Shown: positions 1 through 5,597 of the stretch, piece by piece
Position numbering within the stretch: the first letter of the stretch is position 1
Layout of the letters: each line of letters starts with the position of its first letter
Origin: an uncultured Enterocloster sp.
GTDB lineage: Bacteria > Bacillota > Clostridia > Lachnospirales > Lachnospiraceae
Direction of reading: 5' to 3'
DNA length: 7,241 nucleotides
NCBI GenBank assembly: GCA_944382045.1
Contig: CALWMT010000135.1
Location: 1 to 7,241, forward strand
The notes under the pieces: generated by a model
The model's database searches: none
Told to the model about the DNA's origin: nothing
The model's input: only the letters and a program-made list of their open reading frames with translations
Program-made: the position numbers and the translations under genes

Positions 1-57
1 GTAGCTGGCATGTTTGCCGGCAGGCATATCCGCTTTGCGGAAGCTGTCCATACATCC

Positions 58-146
58 GGAGGAATACCCAAGTGGCTGAAGGGTCTGGCTTCGAACACCA
101 GTAGGTCGGCAGCACCGGCGCAAGGGTTCAAATCCCTTTTCCTCCG
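58..146 (+). tRNA. tRNA-Ser, anticodon CGA
   Basis: The sequence folds into a class II tRNA. The acceptor stem GGAGGAA (58-64) pairs perfectly with TTCCTCC (139-145), with discriminator G146. The D stem is CCC/GGG (67-69 with 81-83). The anticodon stem spans 85-89 with 97-101, and the loop TTCGAAC (90-96) gives anticodon CGA (92-94), which reads UCG serine codons. A long variable arm (stem 105-109 with 115-119, loop CAGCA) is the hallmark of tRNA-Ser and tRNA-Leu. The T arm has stem 122-126 with 134-138 and loop TTCAAAT. CCA is not encoded, so it must be added after transcription. One oddity is a C89-A97 mismatch at the pair closing the anticodon loop. No promoter is convincing in the 57 bases upstream, so it may be co-transcribed with genes to the left of the window. 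Confidence 0.95.
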
Positions 147-152
147 CTTGCG

Positions 153-199
153 AAAATCCCTGCACTTACAGGAAGGCTGTGTAAGTGCAGGGATTTTTT
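153..199 (+). terminator. Intrinsic terminator of the tRNA-Ser gene
   Basis: An 18-bp perfect stem (153-170 with 180-197) encloses a 9-base loop and runs into six T (194-199), starting seven bases after the tRNA. The left arm begins with AAAA, so the reverse transcript would end in four U. The element could therefore also stop transcription from the convergent sigV-rsiV operon. Confidence 0.93.
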
Positions 200-227
200 G
201 TACGTCCGGCTCTGCGCGCTTCTCACA

Positions 228-276
228 GGCGGCAGACCGGGCGGGCGCATCCCGCCGTTTCCCGGCATCTGCCGCC
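228..276 (-). other. GC-rich hairpin just downstream of rsiV
   Basis: GGCGGCAGA (228-236) pairs with TCTGCCGCC (268-276), CCGGG (237-241) with CCCGG (261-265) and CGGG (242-245) with CCCG (251-254). This gives one stacked, interrupted stem that starts eight bases beyond the rsiV stop. No T tract follows it on the minus strand, so it is not a classical terminator. It may protect the mRNA 3' end or work with the tRNA terminator further on. Confidence 0.55.
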
Positions 277-283
277 GCACCGA

Positions 284-1153
284 TCAGAGCTTCCCCGTCA
301 CTTCCTCAGGGATCGTAAATTCCACGGCGCCCATATACCCCGGGGCCACCTCATACTCGTCAAATGTGATGACCAGCTGCCCCTGGCTGTCAAGGTAAAA
401 GCTCTCATCTCCGGAAAGTCCCTTAAAATCCATCTCCGGCGTATCGCTTTGGTAGAAGTACATGACGGACTCGTCCGCAGCCATCTGCGCGGCCATCTGG
501 GACTTGATGCTTTCGCTGACAGCCGTGAGGCGGGCGGGATCATTTCCCAAAAGCTCCGCCAGGGTGATCACCTGTCCGGTGGATTTGTCAACGGTGAAAA
601 TTTTTACAAATTCCGTCCCGCTGGCCATGACAAGCGTGGTGTTGATCCGCAGGGACAGGTACCTGTCATTGTCTGTGACTACCTCGTAGGAGGAGGTCAG
701 GGAATAGTTTCCCTCGCCCTGGGAGGCAGCGAGATCCTGCTCATACATGCGGATCAGGGACTGGGCGTACTCCTCGATGGAAATATTGACCTGGGGCGTT
801 TCCGTCCCTTCCTGGCCCTCCACCTTGGGAATCTGGATATCCGCCTCGAAGTGGTTGGTCTGATCCTTATAGGTGTCAAGGGTCACAACCCGGGCGATTG
901 CCCCGATAACCGGGATCCTTTCCATGGCGTTTGCGACACTGGGGCTCACGTTCACCAGGAGAACCATACAGGCAGCAGCGGCGGCCCCTGCGGCGGCTGT
1001 CCGCCCAAGCAGCCGGACAGCAGAGCGTCTGCGGTTCTCGCGCTTGGCCTGGGCGATGCCGGCAAGCATCCGCTCCCGTGCCTCCCTGGGGACGGGAATC
1101 TGCTCATATTCATTCTTCAGAGATACAACGGTATCAGAAATTTTCTCTTTCAT
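284..1153 (-). CDS. rsiV: RsiV-family membrane anti-sigma factor
   Basis: This 289-residue protein is predicted to hold the ECF sigma factor encoded just upstream at the membrane. Residues 1-45 form a charged cytoplasmic sigma-binding part. A single Ala-rich membrane segment lies at about 46-69. The segment after it (NVSPSVANAMERIPVIG, 68-84) closely resembles the same region of Bacillus subtilis RsiV, and Ala-Asn-Ala (74-76) fits a signal peptidase site. The extracellular part is DUF3298/RsiV-like and ends in YEVAPGYMG (267-275). In B. subtilis, RsiV binds lysozyme, is cut by signal peptidase and then by the RasP protease, and so releases SigV. That the same happens here is inference. The start has a strong ribosome site (AGAAAGGAG, 1161-1169) and overlaps the sigma stop by ATGA, suggesting translational coupling. 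The length matches the family (about 285). Confidence 0.88.
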   Translation of the reverse strand: MKEKISDTVVSLKNEYEQIPVPREARERMLAGIAQAKRENRRRSAVRLLGRTAAAGAAAAACMVLLVNVSPSVANAMERIPVIGAIARVVTLDTYKDQTNHFEADIQIPKVEGQEGTETPQVNISIEEYAQSLIRMYEQDLAASQGEGNYSLTSSYEVVTDNDRYLSLRINTTLVMASGTEFVKIFTVDKSTGQVITLAELLGNDPARLTAVSESIKSQMAAQMAADESVMYFYQSDTPEMDFKGLSGDESFYLDSQGQLVITFDEYEVAPGYMGAVEFTIPEEVTGKL

Positions 1154-1665
1154 AAATTGACTCCTTTCTGTGGGACTGAAATGGGAGCGCTGCCGTCCGA
1201 CAGGCAGGCCCGCAGCTTTTTGAGTGATCGATAGAGCCTGGCTTTCACTGTGCTGGTATTTTCCTCCAGGACTCCAGCGATGTCCTCCAGCTTCATGTCT
1301 TCAAAATAGCGCAGAATCAGAACGGCGCGGCTCTTCTCGTCCAGGCAGCCGAGCACCTGGCGAAGCTCCATTTCCCCGTAGCATTCCTCGGAGGGAATCT
1401 CAGGGAGCACCTCGGCAGCGGATTCCCGGCTCCGCCTGCGCAGCAGATCCAGGGAGGTGTTGATCACCACCCGGTAAATCCAGGTGGACAGGTACTTAGC
1501 CTGGCGGACCCTTCCGCAGTCACGGATGACCTTATAGGCGCTCTCCTGGACCACATCCAGAGCGTCCTCCTTGTTTTGTACATAGCTGTATGCCAGGCGG
1601 TAAAATTTTTCATATTCTGTGGTGAGTATGCGTTCAGCCTCAGCGGTATTTGCTTTGGCGTCCAT
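1150..1665 (-). CDS. sigV: ECF RNA polymerase sigma factor, SigV type
   Basis: This 171-residue protein has the two-domain layout of ECF sigma factors. Region 2 lies at about 16-79, with FYRLAYSYVQNKEDALDVVQ (21-40) as its core-binding part and the -10-binding helix after it. Region 4 lies at about 98-153, with a helix-turn-helix near 124-146 that recognises the -35 box. The sequence strongly resembles B. subtilis SigV (166 residues), and its partner is an RsiV homologue. SigV directs lysozyme-resistance genes such as oatA and dlt in bacilli. The target genes here are unknown, and no oatA or deacetylase gene is in the window. ATG at 1663-1665 follows an excellent ribosome site (AGAAAGGAGG, 1673-1682). 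An ECF-type promoter upstream suggests that it activates its own operon. ECF assignment is certain; SigV subgroup is very likely. Confidence 0.9.
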   Translation of the reverse strand: MDAKANTAEAERILTTEYEKFYRLAYSYVQNKEDALDVVQESAYKVIRDCGRVRQAKYLSTWIYRVVINTSLDLLRRRSRESAAEVLPEIPSEECYGEMELRQVLGCLDEKSRAVLILRYFEDMKLEDIAGVLEENTSTVKARLYRSLKKLRACLSDGSAPISVPQKGVNL

Positions 1666-1708
1666 AGGCTGGCCTCCTTTCTATTCCCTTTTTAAGGGCT
1701 TCTGATGA

Positions 1709-1738
1709 TTAGACGCAGGAGATGGCAAAATAGTTGCA
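1709..1738 (-). promoter_or_regulatory. ECF sigma promoter of sigV-rsiV (autoregulation)
   Basis: On the minus strand, TGCAAC (1733-1738) is separated by 17 bases from CGTCTAA (1709-1715). This fits the AAC-type -35 and CGTC-type -10 of SigV/SigM-like ECF promoters. It lies about 45 bases upstream of the sigV start codon, leaving room for a short leader with the ribosome site. Control by SigV itself is inferred from the family habit of autoregulation. Confidence 0.75.
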
Positions 1739-1785
1739 GACTGTATCTCAGTATAAATGCCGCAGGAAAAGAGCACAAGACTGGA

Positions 1786-1814
1786 TTGAGTTTTATGCAG
1801 AATAATGCTATAGT
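1786..1814 (+). promoter_or_regulatory. Sigma-A promoter of the amidase gene, extended -10
   Basis: TTGAGT (1786-1791), a 17-base spacer and TATAGT (1809-1814), with the extended -10 element TG at 1806-1807. Transcription would start near 1821. The possible start codons at 1705 and 1795 lie upstream of this, which supports translation from 1879. Confidence 0.75.
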
Positions 1815-1860
1815 TTTAGTAGCCGGTACAAATACGGCGTCTGGAGATCAAATACACGTT

Positions 1861-1869
1861 AGGAGAGGG
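1861..1869 (+). promoter_or_regulatory. Ribosome binding site that sets the amidase start
   Basis: AGGAGAGGG ends nine bases before ATG 1879. No comparable site precedes the in-frame upstream candidates at 1705 or 1795, nor the internal ATG at 1900. Confidence 0.75.
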
Positions 1870-1878
1870 ACTGCCCTT

Positions 1879-2724
1879 ATGGATAAAGAGAGAAAAAGCA
1901 TGGCAGAGCTGGATCCGGAGGAGCTTGCGCGGATTCGAAGGGTTACTCTGGGGGGGGAGACGAGTGAGGACACAGAGGGGGCCAAATCCCGCAGGGCCCG
2001 CCAGTCCGCTTCCCGCAGAAGCAGAAAAAGGGGGAGCGCCAGAGGGAAGAGCCGCGGGGGGAGCGGCGTCCCATTGGGCGGCCTGTTTCTTGCGCTGATG
2101 CTTGGAATAGGAGCTGGACTTTCCGGAGGGTATTATATGTGGGGCTATGAAAAGCCCTATGTGGTGGATTTAAAGGCAGTGGAGGTGCCGTCCTGGGTGG
2201 AGCAGGATTTTATACGGAAAAATATATTTTCCCGCCCGGATGTGACCATCCAGCGGGTGAACAATATTGTAATCCACTATGTGGCCAATCCCGGAAGCAC
2301 AGCCAGGGGCAATAGAGACTACTTTGACAGTCTGGCGGACCAGGATCCCCAGGCCGGCGGAACCTCCTCCAGCAGCCATTTTGTGGTCGGCCTCGACGGG
2401 GAAGTGATTCAGTGCATGCCTGTGGACGAGATGGCCTACGCCAACAGTCCGAGAAACAGCGATACGATTTCCATAGAAAACTGCCATCCCGATGAGACCG
2501 GCGCATTTACCCAGGCCACCTATGATTCCCTGGTAAAGCTCACCGCCTGTCTTTGCGATCAGCTGGACTTAACCTCCAAGGACGTGATACGCCACTACGA
2601 TGTAAATGGGAAGGAGTGCCCCAAGTATTATGTGGATCACGAGGAGGAGTGGGAGCGGTTTAAACAGGATGTGGACCAGGCGGTAAAGAGCAGGGCCTGG
2701 GAGAACGGGCCAGAGGGAGCCTGA
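1879..2724 (+). CDS. Membrane-anchored N-acetylmuramoyl-L-alanine amidase
   Basis: From ATG 1879 this is a 281-residue Amidase_2/PGRP-fold enzyme, predicted to cut the bond between N-acetylmuramic acid and L-alanine in peptidoglycan. Residues 1-36 are acidic to mixed, 37-60 are very rich in Arg, Lys and Ser, and about 64-87 form one membrane segment. The catalytic domain (about 124-265) therefore lies outside the cell. Likely zinc ligands are H133 (in VIHYVANPG), H239 (in IRHYDV) and C247, with K245 between. The H, +6 K, +8 C spacing equals that of T7 lysozyme (H122, K128, C130). The domain also carries SSHFVVGLDGEVIQC (165-179) and NSDTISIENCHP (193-204). An in-frame reading continues upstream to 1705, but the promoter and ribosome site favour 1879. 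A run of eight G (1950-1957) lies in codons 24-27. It is divergent from sigV, hinting at a shared envelope role, but has its own sigma-A promoter. Confidence 0.88.
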   Translation: MDKERKSMAELDPEELARIRRVTLGGETSEDTEGAKSRRARQSASRRSRKRGSARGKSRGGSGVPLGGLFLALMLGIGAGLSGGYYMWGYEKPYVVDLKAVEVPSWVEQDFIRKNIFSRPDVTIQRVNNIVIHYVANPGSTARGNRDYFDSLADQDPQAGGTSSSSHFVVGLDGEVIQCMPVDEMAYANSPRNSDTISIENCHPDETGAFTQATYDSLVKLTACLCDQLDLTSKDVIRHYDVNGKECPKYYVDHEEEWERFKQDVDQAVKSRAWENGPEGA

Positions 2725-2758
2725 GAGGACTAGGCGGAAAATATAGAGATAACAGGAG

Positions 2759-2805
2759 ATGCGGAGGCATACCCGGAGGAGACGAGGGAGGCCTTCGCAT
2801 TTTTT
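2759..2805 (+). terminator. Intrinsic terminator after the amidase gene
   Basis: ATGCGGAGGC (2759-2768) pairs with GCCTTCGCAT (2791-2800) as ten pairs including one G-T, followed by a T tract at 2800-2805. The loop is long (22 bases), but the placement 34 bases after the stop codon is right. Confidence 0.8.
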
Positions 2806-2874
2806 ACCGCACAAGAATTCAAAAAATATGAACAAAATATAAAAATTTTTTGAATAAATATAATTTTTCTTGTT

Positions 2875-2903
2875 TTGTACAATAAATTGTGATATTATAT
2901 AGA
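2875..2903 (+). promoter_or_regulatory. Sigma-A promoter of citrate synthase
   Basis: TTGTAC (2875-2880), a 17-base spacer and TATAGA (2898-2903) lie in a strongly AT-rich stretch (about 2820-2905) whose A and T runs could act as an UP element. TATATA at 2896 gives an alternative with 15-base spacing. The inferred start near 2910 leaves a leader of about 220 bases. Confidence 0.6.
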
Positions 2904-2909
2904 AAGTAT

Positions 2910-3132
2910 ATGTTTCTTTTGCTTCTGTCGGAACTGTCGAAGCATACAGGTATTCGCCCTGATACCGATCCCATTTTGAGAAAATGCATAGCGTACAGCT
3001 TCAAGCTCTTAGGTTCAGCATGCAGAATCCGGCCCGCGGCATGTGCCGGTCAGAGCAAAGTGCACATTCTAGGAAGCATGTAACGGTTTGGCACTGTTAC
3101 CATAATATTTAGCAGGAAAGGTGGTCGATGCA
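2910..3132 (+). promoter_or_regulatory. Long, possibly structured 5' leader of citrate synthase
   Basis: This stretch has no convincing gene. It holds several potential stems. CATGCAGAAT (3019-3028) pairs with ATTCT (3066-3070) and GCATG (3076-3080), with a five-base bulge. Inside that, CCGGC (3029-3033) pairs with GCCGG (3045-3049). A separate stem, GTAACGG with CTGTTAC (3080-3086 with 3094-3100), lies just before the ribosome site. GGTAT/ATACC near 2950-2967 gives another small stem. I do not recognise a known riboswitch or T-box, and no T tract follows the last stem. A regulatory role is inference only. Confidence 0.35.
3114..3121 (+). promoter_or_regulatory. Ribosome binding site that sets the citrate synthase start
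   Basis: AGGAAAGG lies 11 bases before ATG 3133. The in-frame GTG at 3121 overlaps this site and cannot be the start. Confidence 0.8.
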
Positions 3133-4506
3133 ATGGCAGAGCGCAATAATTATTCGGAGGTAACCCCTGAGATTGTACGACTGGCGGAGATGAGCCGGGA
3201 GGCGGGCGTGATTGACACCGCCCTTTTTACAAAATATGATGTAAAGCGTGGGCTGAGAGACCTGAACGGAAAAGGCGTTTTGGCAGGACTCACGAATATT
3301 TCCGATGTTCGTGCCACCAAGATGGTGGATGGCCAGTCGGTTCCCGCAGAGGGACGCCTTTTTTACAGGGGATACGAGGTAAAGGATCTGATCGATGGCT
3401 TTTCAAGGGACGGCCGGTTTGGCTTTGAGGAGGTTACATATCTGCTCCTCTTTGACAAGCTTCCCAATAAAAAGGAGCTGGAGGAGTTCGAAAAGCTTTT
3501 GATTTATTATCGGAGCCTTCCCACCAGCTTTGTGCGGGATATCATCATGAAGGCGCCCAGCAAGGACATGATGAATACGCTGGCCCGCAGCATTCTTACG
3601 CTGTACGCATATGATGAAGCGGCAGATGATGTGACGCTTCCCAATGTGCTCAGACAGTGTCTGCAGCTGATCAGTCTGTGCCCGCTTCTGTCGATTTACG
3701 GCTATCAGGCGTACAGCCACTATCATGACGGACAGAGCTTTTTCATCCATCAGCCGCTGACCGAGGGGTCTATGGCGGAAAATATTCTCCATATCCTCCG
3801 CCCGGACAGCTCCTATACGCCCCTTGAGGCAAAGCTTCTGGATATCTGCATGATACTCCATATGGAGCATGGAGGCGGCAATAACTCTACGTTCACCACC
3901 CATGTGGTCACCTCCTCCCTGACGGATACCTATTCCGTGATGGCAGCTGCGATCGGCTCCTTAAAGGGCCCCAGGCATGGCGGCGCCAATATCAAGGTGA
4001 TCAAGATGTTCGAGGATATGAAGAAGGAGGTGAAGGACTGGACGGACGAGGACGAGGTGAGCAATTATCTGGACCGTCTTCTGAACAAGCAGGCCTTCGA
4101 CAAGGCAGGCCTGATCTACGGCGTGGGCCATGCGGTGTATTCAATCTCGGATCCCCGTGCGGTTGTATTAAAGAAGTTTGTGGAGAGACTTTCTGTGGAG
4201 AAGGGACTTCACAAGGAATTTGAGCTCTACAATCTGGTGGAGCGCCTGGCTCCCAAGATCATTGCGGGAGAGCGGAAGATGTACAAGGGTGTCAGCGTGA
4301 ATGTGGATTTCTATTCCGGCTTTGTATATAAGATGCTGGGACTCCCCATGGAGTTATACACTCCCATATTTGCAATTGCCAGGATGAGCGGCTGGGCCGC
4401 CCACCGTCTGGAGGAGCTGGCGAATAACGGAAAGATCATCCGCCCGGCCTATAAGTCAATCTGTGAGGAAAGGGCATACGTAGATTTGAAGGACAGGGCA
4501 GAATAG
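3133..4506 (+). CDS. gltA: Citrate synthase (Si type)
   Basis: This 457-residue protein is predicted to condense acetyl-CoA and oxaloacetate to citrate in the cytoplasm, feeding 2-oxoglutarate and glutamate synthesis. The three catalytic positions of the family are present: H282 (GPRHGGAN), H333 (GVGHAVY) and D392 (VDFYSG). H246 (MEHGGGNNSTF) matches the oxaloacetate-binding His, and R417 (FAIARMSGW) the substrate-binding Arg. RLFYRGYEVKDLIDG lies near the N-terminus, after a lead of about 60 residues that seems typical of clostridial forms. The region before the second His reads GHAVYSISDPR rather than the commoner GHRVYK..DPR. It is not the unrelated Re-citrate synthase found in some clostridia. 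A 2-methylcitrate synthase role cannot be excluded, but no prp genes are near. It stands alone, with its own promoter and leader, and its stop codon sits within a hairpin. Confidence 0.92.
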   Translation: MAERNNYSEVTPEIVRLAEMSREAGVIDTALFTKYDVKRGLRDLNGKGVLAGLTNISDVRATKMVDGQSVPAEGRLFYRGYEVKDLIDGFSRDGRFGFEEVTYLLLFDKLPNKKELEEFEKLLIYYRSLPTSFVRDIIMKAPSKDMMNTLARSILTLYAYDEAADDVTLPNVLRQCLQLISLCPLLSIYGYQAYSHYHDGQSFFIHQPLTEGSMAENILHILRPDSSYTPLEAKLLDICMILHMEHGGGNNSTFTTHVVTSSLTDTYSVMAAAIGSLKGPRHGGANIKVIKMFEDMKKEVKDWTDEDEVSNYLDRLLNKQAFDKAGLIYGVGHAVYSISDPRAVVLKKFVERLSVEKGLHKEFELYNLVERLAPKIIAGERKMYKGVSVNVDFYSGFVYKMLGLPMELYTPIFAIARMSGWAAHRLEELANNGKIIRPAYKSICEERAYVDLKDRAE

Positions 4507-4532
4507 AACAGGAAATCTGTTTTCTGCTGTCC
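4491..4532 (+). other. Hairpin spanning the citrate synthase stop codon
   Basis: The right arm 4517-4532 is continuous and pairs with three left blocks: AACAG (4507-4511), CAGAA (4499-4503) and GGACAG (4491-4496). That makes 16 pairs around the loop GAAAT. The two left bulges are GG (4497-4498) and exactly the stop codon TAG (4504-4506). No T tract follows, so it is a 3'-end stabiliser or a weak terminator rather than a standard one. Confidence 0.6.
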
Positions 4533-4541
4533 CTCCGATTG

Positions 4542-4595
4542 AAAAATGGCGGCCTGGGGAGATGACGGCCTAGAGGGGAATCATCTCCGGCCGCC
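4542..4595 (-). terminator. Intrinsic terminator overlapping the end of the phosphatase gene
   Basis: Read on the minus strand, GGCGGCC then GGAGATGA (4595-4581) pairs with TCATCTCC (4565-4558) and GGCCGCC (4554-4548), with a three-base bulge (4557-4555). This is 15 pairs around a 15-base loop, followed by A and five T (4546-4542). The left arm lies in the last codons of the phosphatase, and the stop codon (4572-4570) is in the loop. Confidence 0.85.
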
Positions 4596-5379
4596 GGCCG
4601 TGAAACACAGCATACCAGCGGAAGCCGCATTCCCTCAAAAGGCGCTGGCAGGCATCAAAGCCATATCCCAGATGCTCGGGCGCATGGGCATCGGAGCCGA
4701 TGGTTATAAGCTCCCCGCCCATTTCCCGATAGCGCTTTAAGATGGAGCTGCTGGGGTTGGGCTGGCTTAGGCCGTATTTTAAGCCGCCGGTGTTGCACTC
4801 CAGCGCCCTCCCGTGGTCGATCAGCACCTGGAGGATGGGATCGATCCAATCCTTAAAGGCCTCGTAGGAATAGGCATAGTCCTTGTGGGGGGCATACCGC
4901 ACCACGTAATCCAGGTGTCCGAAGGAATCAAAATAGGGATAGAAGGCTTTGGCCCGGGCAAGGCTTGCCTCCAGGAAGGAGGTGATGCCCTCCCGTTCCC
5001 CGTGGTGCTCCCAGTAAGAAGGGTAATAGGGGTCCATACAGCTTACAAAGTGGCTGGAGCCTATAACGAAATCAAAGGAATCCCGAAACACCTCATCAAA
5101 CCGCTCAAAATATGCGCCCAGATGGTCCTGGAGCCCCAGCTCAATGCCGATGTTGATCCGGATGCGGTCCTTATATTTTTTCTGGTACGTCTTCATCGCC
5201 TTTAAATAGGCGGGAATATCCAATTCAAAGTTGTCCTCACAGAACCAGGAATCATGATCGTGGTGGTCTGTGAAGCAGATTTCCTTCATGCCAAGGCTTA
5301 TGGCTCTCTCCACCTGGGACCGGACGGAAGCCTTGGAGTCGCCGGAGAAGCAGGTGTGGAGATGGCAGTCGTAGATCAT
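4570..5379 (-). CDS. PHP-domain phosphatase, histidinol-phosphatase (HisJ) family
   Basis: This 269-residue cytoplasmic protein has the PHP-fold metal motifs in order: DCHLHTCFSGD (4-14), FTDHHD (36-41), GIELG (78-82), GSSH (107-110), GHLDY (154-158), ALECNTGG (192-199) and GSDAHAP (228-234). Likely metal ligands are H6, H8, H39 or H40, E80, H110, D230 and H232. HisJ-type enzymes remove phosphate from L-histidinol phosphate in histidine synthesis, and the length (about 265-270) fits. No other his gene is nearby, so the substrate is not proven; other PHP phosphoesterases are possible. The start is set by GAGGAGG (5386-5392) six bases before ATG, and a good promoter lies just upstream. The gene converges on citrate synthase and diverges from gap. 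Confidence 0.85.
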   Translation of the reverse strand: MIYDCHLHTCFSGDSKASVRSQVERAISLGMKEICFTDHHDHDSWFCEDNFELDIPAYLKAMKTYQKKYKDRIRINIGIELGLQDHLGAYFERFDEVFRDSFDFVIGSSHFVSCMDPYYPSYWEHHGEREGITSFLEASLARAKAFYPYFDSFGHLDYVVRYAPHKDYAYSYEAFKDWIDPILQVLIDHGRALECNTGGLKYGLSQPNPSSSILKRYREMGGELITIGSDAHAPEHLGYGFDACQRLLRECGFRWYAVFHGRRPEMIPL

Positions 5380-5420
5380 GGAGTGCCTCCTCTTTCAGTC
5401 ATCAAAAGTATCCATTCGAC

Positions 5421-5449
5421 ATTATAATCGGAAAATTCAGGAATGACAA
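5421..5449 (-). promoter_or_regulatory. Sigma-A promoter of the PHP phosphatase
   Basis: On the minus strand, TTGTCA (5449-5444), a 17-base spacer and a consensus TATAAT (5426-5421). The start would fall near 5414, giving a leader of about 35 bases that contains the ribosome site. Confidence 0.85.
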
Positions 5450-5522
5450 GATAGAGACCCCCCGCTGAAACGAAAAAGATTGGATTTCTGCTGGGCTAGG
5501 ACATAAAAAACGAAAAAAGGGC

Positions 5523-5551
5523 TTGCCAATTCAAGGGAAATTGATTACAAT
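5523..5551 (+). promoter_or_regulatory. Sigma-A promoter of gap(-pgk)
   Basis: TTGCCA (5523-5528), a 17-base spacer and TACAAT (5546-5551). A-rich runs just upstream (about 5471-5518) could act as an UP element, which suits a highly expressed gene. CAATT (5527-5531) and AATTG (5539-5543) form an inverted repeat between the two boxes, a possible repressor site. The start would be near 5558, with ribosome site AGGAGG (5583-5588) before ATG 5598. Confidence 0.8.
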
Positions 5552-5597
5552 GTAGTAAGGTTTATTATATTTTTAACAAACTAGGAGGAATAAAATC

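Noticed and set aside
1..57. A promoter for the tRNA gene or the end of another gene
   Set aside because: No -35/-10 pair with proper spacing is seen, only a small hairpin (29-41) and no supported coding frame.
58..146. tRNA-Ser as an attachment site for a mobile element
   Set aside because: There is no integrase, no repeated tRNA 3' end and no phage-like gene nearby; the flanking genes are chromosomal.
185..1234. A 349-codon open frame on the plus strand opposite rsiV
   Set aside because: It is longer than rsiV but is a shadow of it: it has no ribosome site or recognisable domain, and it overlaps the tRNA terminator and the end of sigV. The minus-strand genes have clear families and ribosome sites.
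1705..1878. N-terminal extension of the amidase by 58 residues
   Set aside because: It lies across both promoters and mostly upstream of the likely transcript start, without a ribosome site, and the sequence does not look like a protein domain.
2889..3083. A 64-codon open frame in the citrate synthase leader
   Set aside because: It begins at a GTG inside the promoter (between the -35 and -10 boxes), so it would start before the transcript, and it has no ribosome site.
3078..3092. A catabolite-repression (cre-like) box before citrate synthase
   Set aside because: TGTAACGGTTTGGCA resembles cre only loosely, with the central CG out of register, so I do not call it.
3403..3903. A 166-codon open frame opposite citrate synthase
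   Set aside because: It has no ribosome site, promoter or known domain, and the opposite strand is a certain gene.
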